Shown: positions 14,752-15,643 of the stretch, in pieces
Position numbering within the stretch: position 1 is the stretch's first letter
How the letters are laid out: each line of letters opens with the position of its first letter
Notes under the pieces: generated by a model
The model's database searches: none
Told to the model about the DNA's origin: nothing
What the model saw: the letters and a program-made list of their open reading frames with translations, nothing else
Assembly (NCBI GenBank): GCA_023268955.1
Contig: JALRJW010000298.1
Location: forward strand, 1 to 15,643
Direction of reading: 5' to 3'
DNA: 15,643 nt
Source: Aliarcobacter sp.
GTDB lineage: Bacteria > Campylobacterota > Campylobacteria > Campylobacterales > Arcobacteraceae
Position numbers and translations under genes: made by a program

Positions 14752-15501
14752 ATGAAAAAGATTTGGATTATTGGTGCTAGTAGTGGAATAGGATTAGAAC
14801 TTTTAAAGCTATGGTTGAAAGAAGATTATTTGATTATTGCTAGTTCAACTAGTATTGAATCTAATCCACAAGCTATGGAGTTGCAAAAAAATAATACCCA
14901 AAGATTAAAATTAGTTAATCTTGATGTGACTTGTATAGATAGTATTAATAATGCGTTTAATGAAAATATTGAATTTCTGAACTCTATAGATATATTCTTC
15001 TACAATGCAGGTGTTTATGAAATTTCAAACACTAACAATATCCAAATTAAAGATTTTGAAAACATGATGAATATCAATTTCTTAGGTTTTATTCGAGTAT
15101 TAAGTTCTTTACTACCTCATCTAAAAAAAGATGAGAAAAAAATTGTAGTAAATGGAAGTTTAGCAAGCTATTTTGGTTTGCCAAACGCTGGAGCATATGG
15201 TGCTTCAAAATCAGCTTTGTTAAGTTACTGCCAATCAATTCAACCAGAACTAATAAAGCAAAATATCCAATTGCAAATAATTAATCATGGATTTGTTAAA
15301 ACTAGACTTACCGCAAAAAATCAATTTGATATGCCACAAGTAATGGATTCTAAAGACGCAGCTATAATCATTAATAAAAACATTACTAAGCCATATAGAT
15401 TTGAGATTAAATTTCCTTTTATATTATCTAATTTTTTACAGTTTTTAAGTTTGCTGCCATACAAAATAAGTCTAGCTATTACTAAAAAAATGATTAATTA
15501 A
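14752..15501 (+). CDS. short-chain dehydrogenase/reductase
   Basis: This is a 249-residue classical SDR using NAD(P)H in the cytoplasm. It shows the nucleotide-binding GASSGIG (8-14), D58 in the NLDV strand, NAG (85-87), N109, catalytic S136 and YGASK (Y149, K153). The C-terminus is unusual: residues about 215-249 are hydrophobic and basic (FPFILSNFLQFLSLLPYK), which may touch the membrane. An MFS transporter gene starts about 17 bases downstream. I recall similar SDRs beside an MFS transporter, DUF1365 and a cyclopropane-fatty-acid synthase homologue in other Proteobacteria, but those genes lie outside this window. Substrate unknown. Confidence 0.85.
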   Translation: MKKIWIIGASSGIGLELLKLWLKEDYLIIASSTSIESNPQAMELQKNNTQRLKLVNLDVTCIDSINNAFNENIEFLNSIDIFFYNAGVYEISNTNNIQIKDFENMMNINFLGFIRVLSSLLPHLKKDEKKIVVNGSLASYFGLPNAGAYGASKSALLSYCQSIQPELIKQNIQLQIINHGFVKTRLTAKNQFDMPQVMDSKDAAIIINKNITKPYRFEIKFPFILSNFLQFLSLLPYKISLAITKKMIN

Positions 15502-15518
15502 AAAAAGTAGGTGAACCT

Positions 15519-15643
15519 TTGAAATCGCAACATTTACTTTCATACGGGATAATAGGAATTCCTGTTGCGTTTTTAGGTTTGCCTATTTTTATTTATTTGC
15601 CTACATACTTTGTTCAAGATTTAAAAATAGATTCACTTAGTGT
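15519..15643 (+). CDS. MFS transporter, N-terminal fragment cut by window end
   Basis: From a TTG start the frame reads MKSQHLLSYGIIGIPVAFLG and then PIFIYLPTYFVQDLKIDSLS, a first membrane helix and loop like those of MelB/GPH-type and related MFS carriers. An AGGTGA site (15509-15514) lies four bases before the TTG. It is 17 bases after the dehydrogenase stop, so the two are probably one operon. Only 41 codons are visible; substrate cannot be judged. Confidence 0.65.
   Translation, partial: MKSQHLLSYGIIGIPVAFLGLPIFIYLPTYFVQDLKIDSLS

Overview
The window looks like a chromosomal segment of an Arcobacter-type member of the Campylobacterota. The basis is very low G+C with A/T-ending codons, a histidine kinase with the HQWRQPLN-type H-box common in that phylum, Campylobacterota-like RsmH and ThiD sequences, short intergenic gaps and AAGG-type ribosome sites. 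No tRNA, rRNA, CRISPR array, insertion sequence or phage structural gene was recognised. The longest gene-free stretch is about 220 bases (7507-7726).

Layout. On the minus strand at the left edge lies rsmH (16S rRNA C1402 N4-methyltransferase). At about base 132 its frame runs without a break into sequence that reads like an NrfD/ActC-type quinone-interacting membrane protein, so this edge is either a true gene fusion/deletion or a chimeric junction. On the plus strand follow a class II aldolase/adducin-fold protein that has lost its metal-binding histidines and an HU gene with a clear terminator. Bases 1913-7506 hold a tight four-gene minus-strand operon, read in the order: PhnD-family periplasmic binding protein, membrane hybrid histidine kinase with a degenerate receiver, Na+/phosphate-type symporter with a PhoU-like tail, and a soluble receiver-histidine kinase. 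Divergent from it is a hotdog-fold acyl-CoA thioesterase, which converges through a strong bidirectional terminator on a YbiT-type ABC-F gene.

The right half holds an exported rhodanese-fold protein without the catalytic cysteine. It shares a 27-base palindrome, covering both stop codons, with a leucine-rich-repeat protein built from an internal duplication. Next come thiI and thiD, transcribed divergently, then a perfect 11-bp inverted repeat, a short-chain dehydrogenase and the start of an MFS transporter cut by the right edge.

The most promising unit is the PhnD/kinase/symporter/receiver-kinase operon. It has a periplasmic binding protein without ABC transporter subunits, next to a kinase with a periplasmic domain, a phosphate-type symporter, and a second kinase whose receiver could accept the signal. 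It has no DNA-binding response regulator. This resembles AioX-AioS-type sensing, in which a PhnD-family protein reports an oxyanion to a kinase. The ligand cannot be read from sequence. thiI and thiD serve thiamine synthesis and tRNA thiolation; the remaining genes appear to be independent housekeeping or accessory units.
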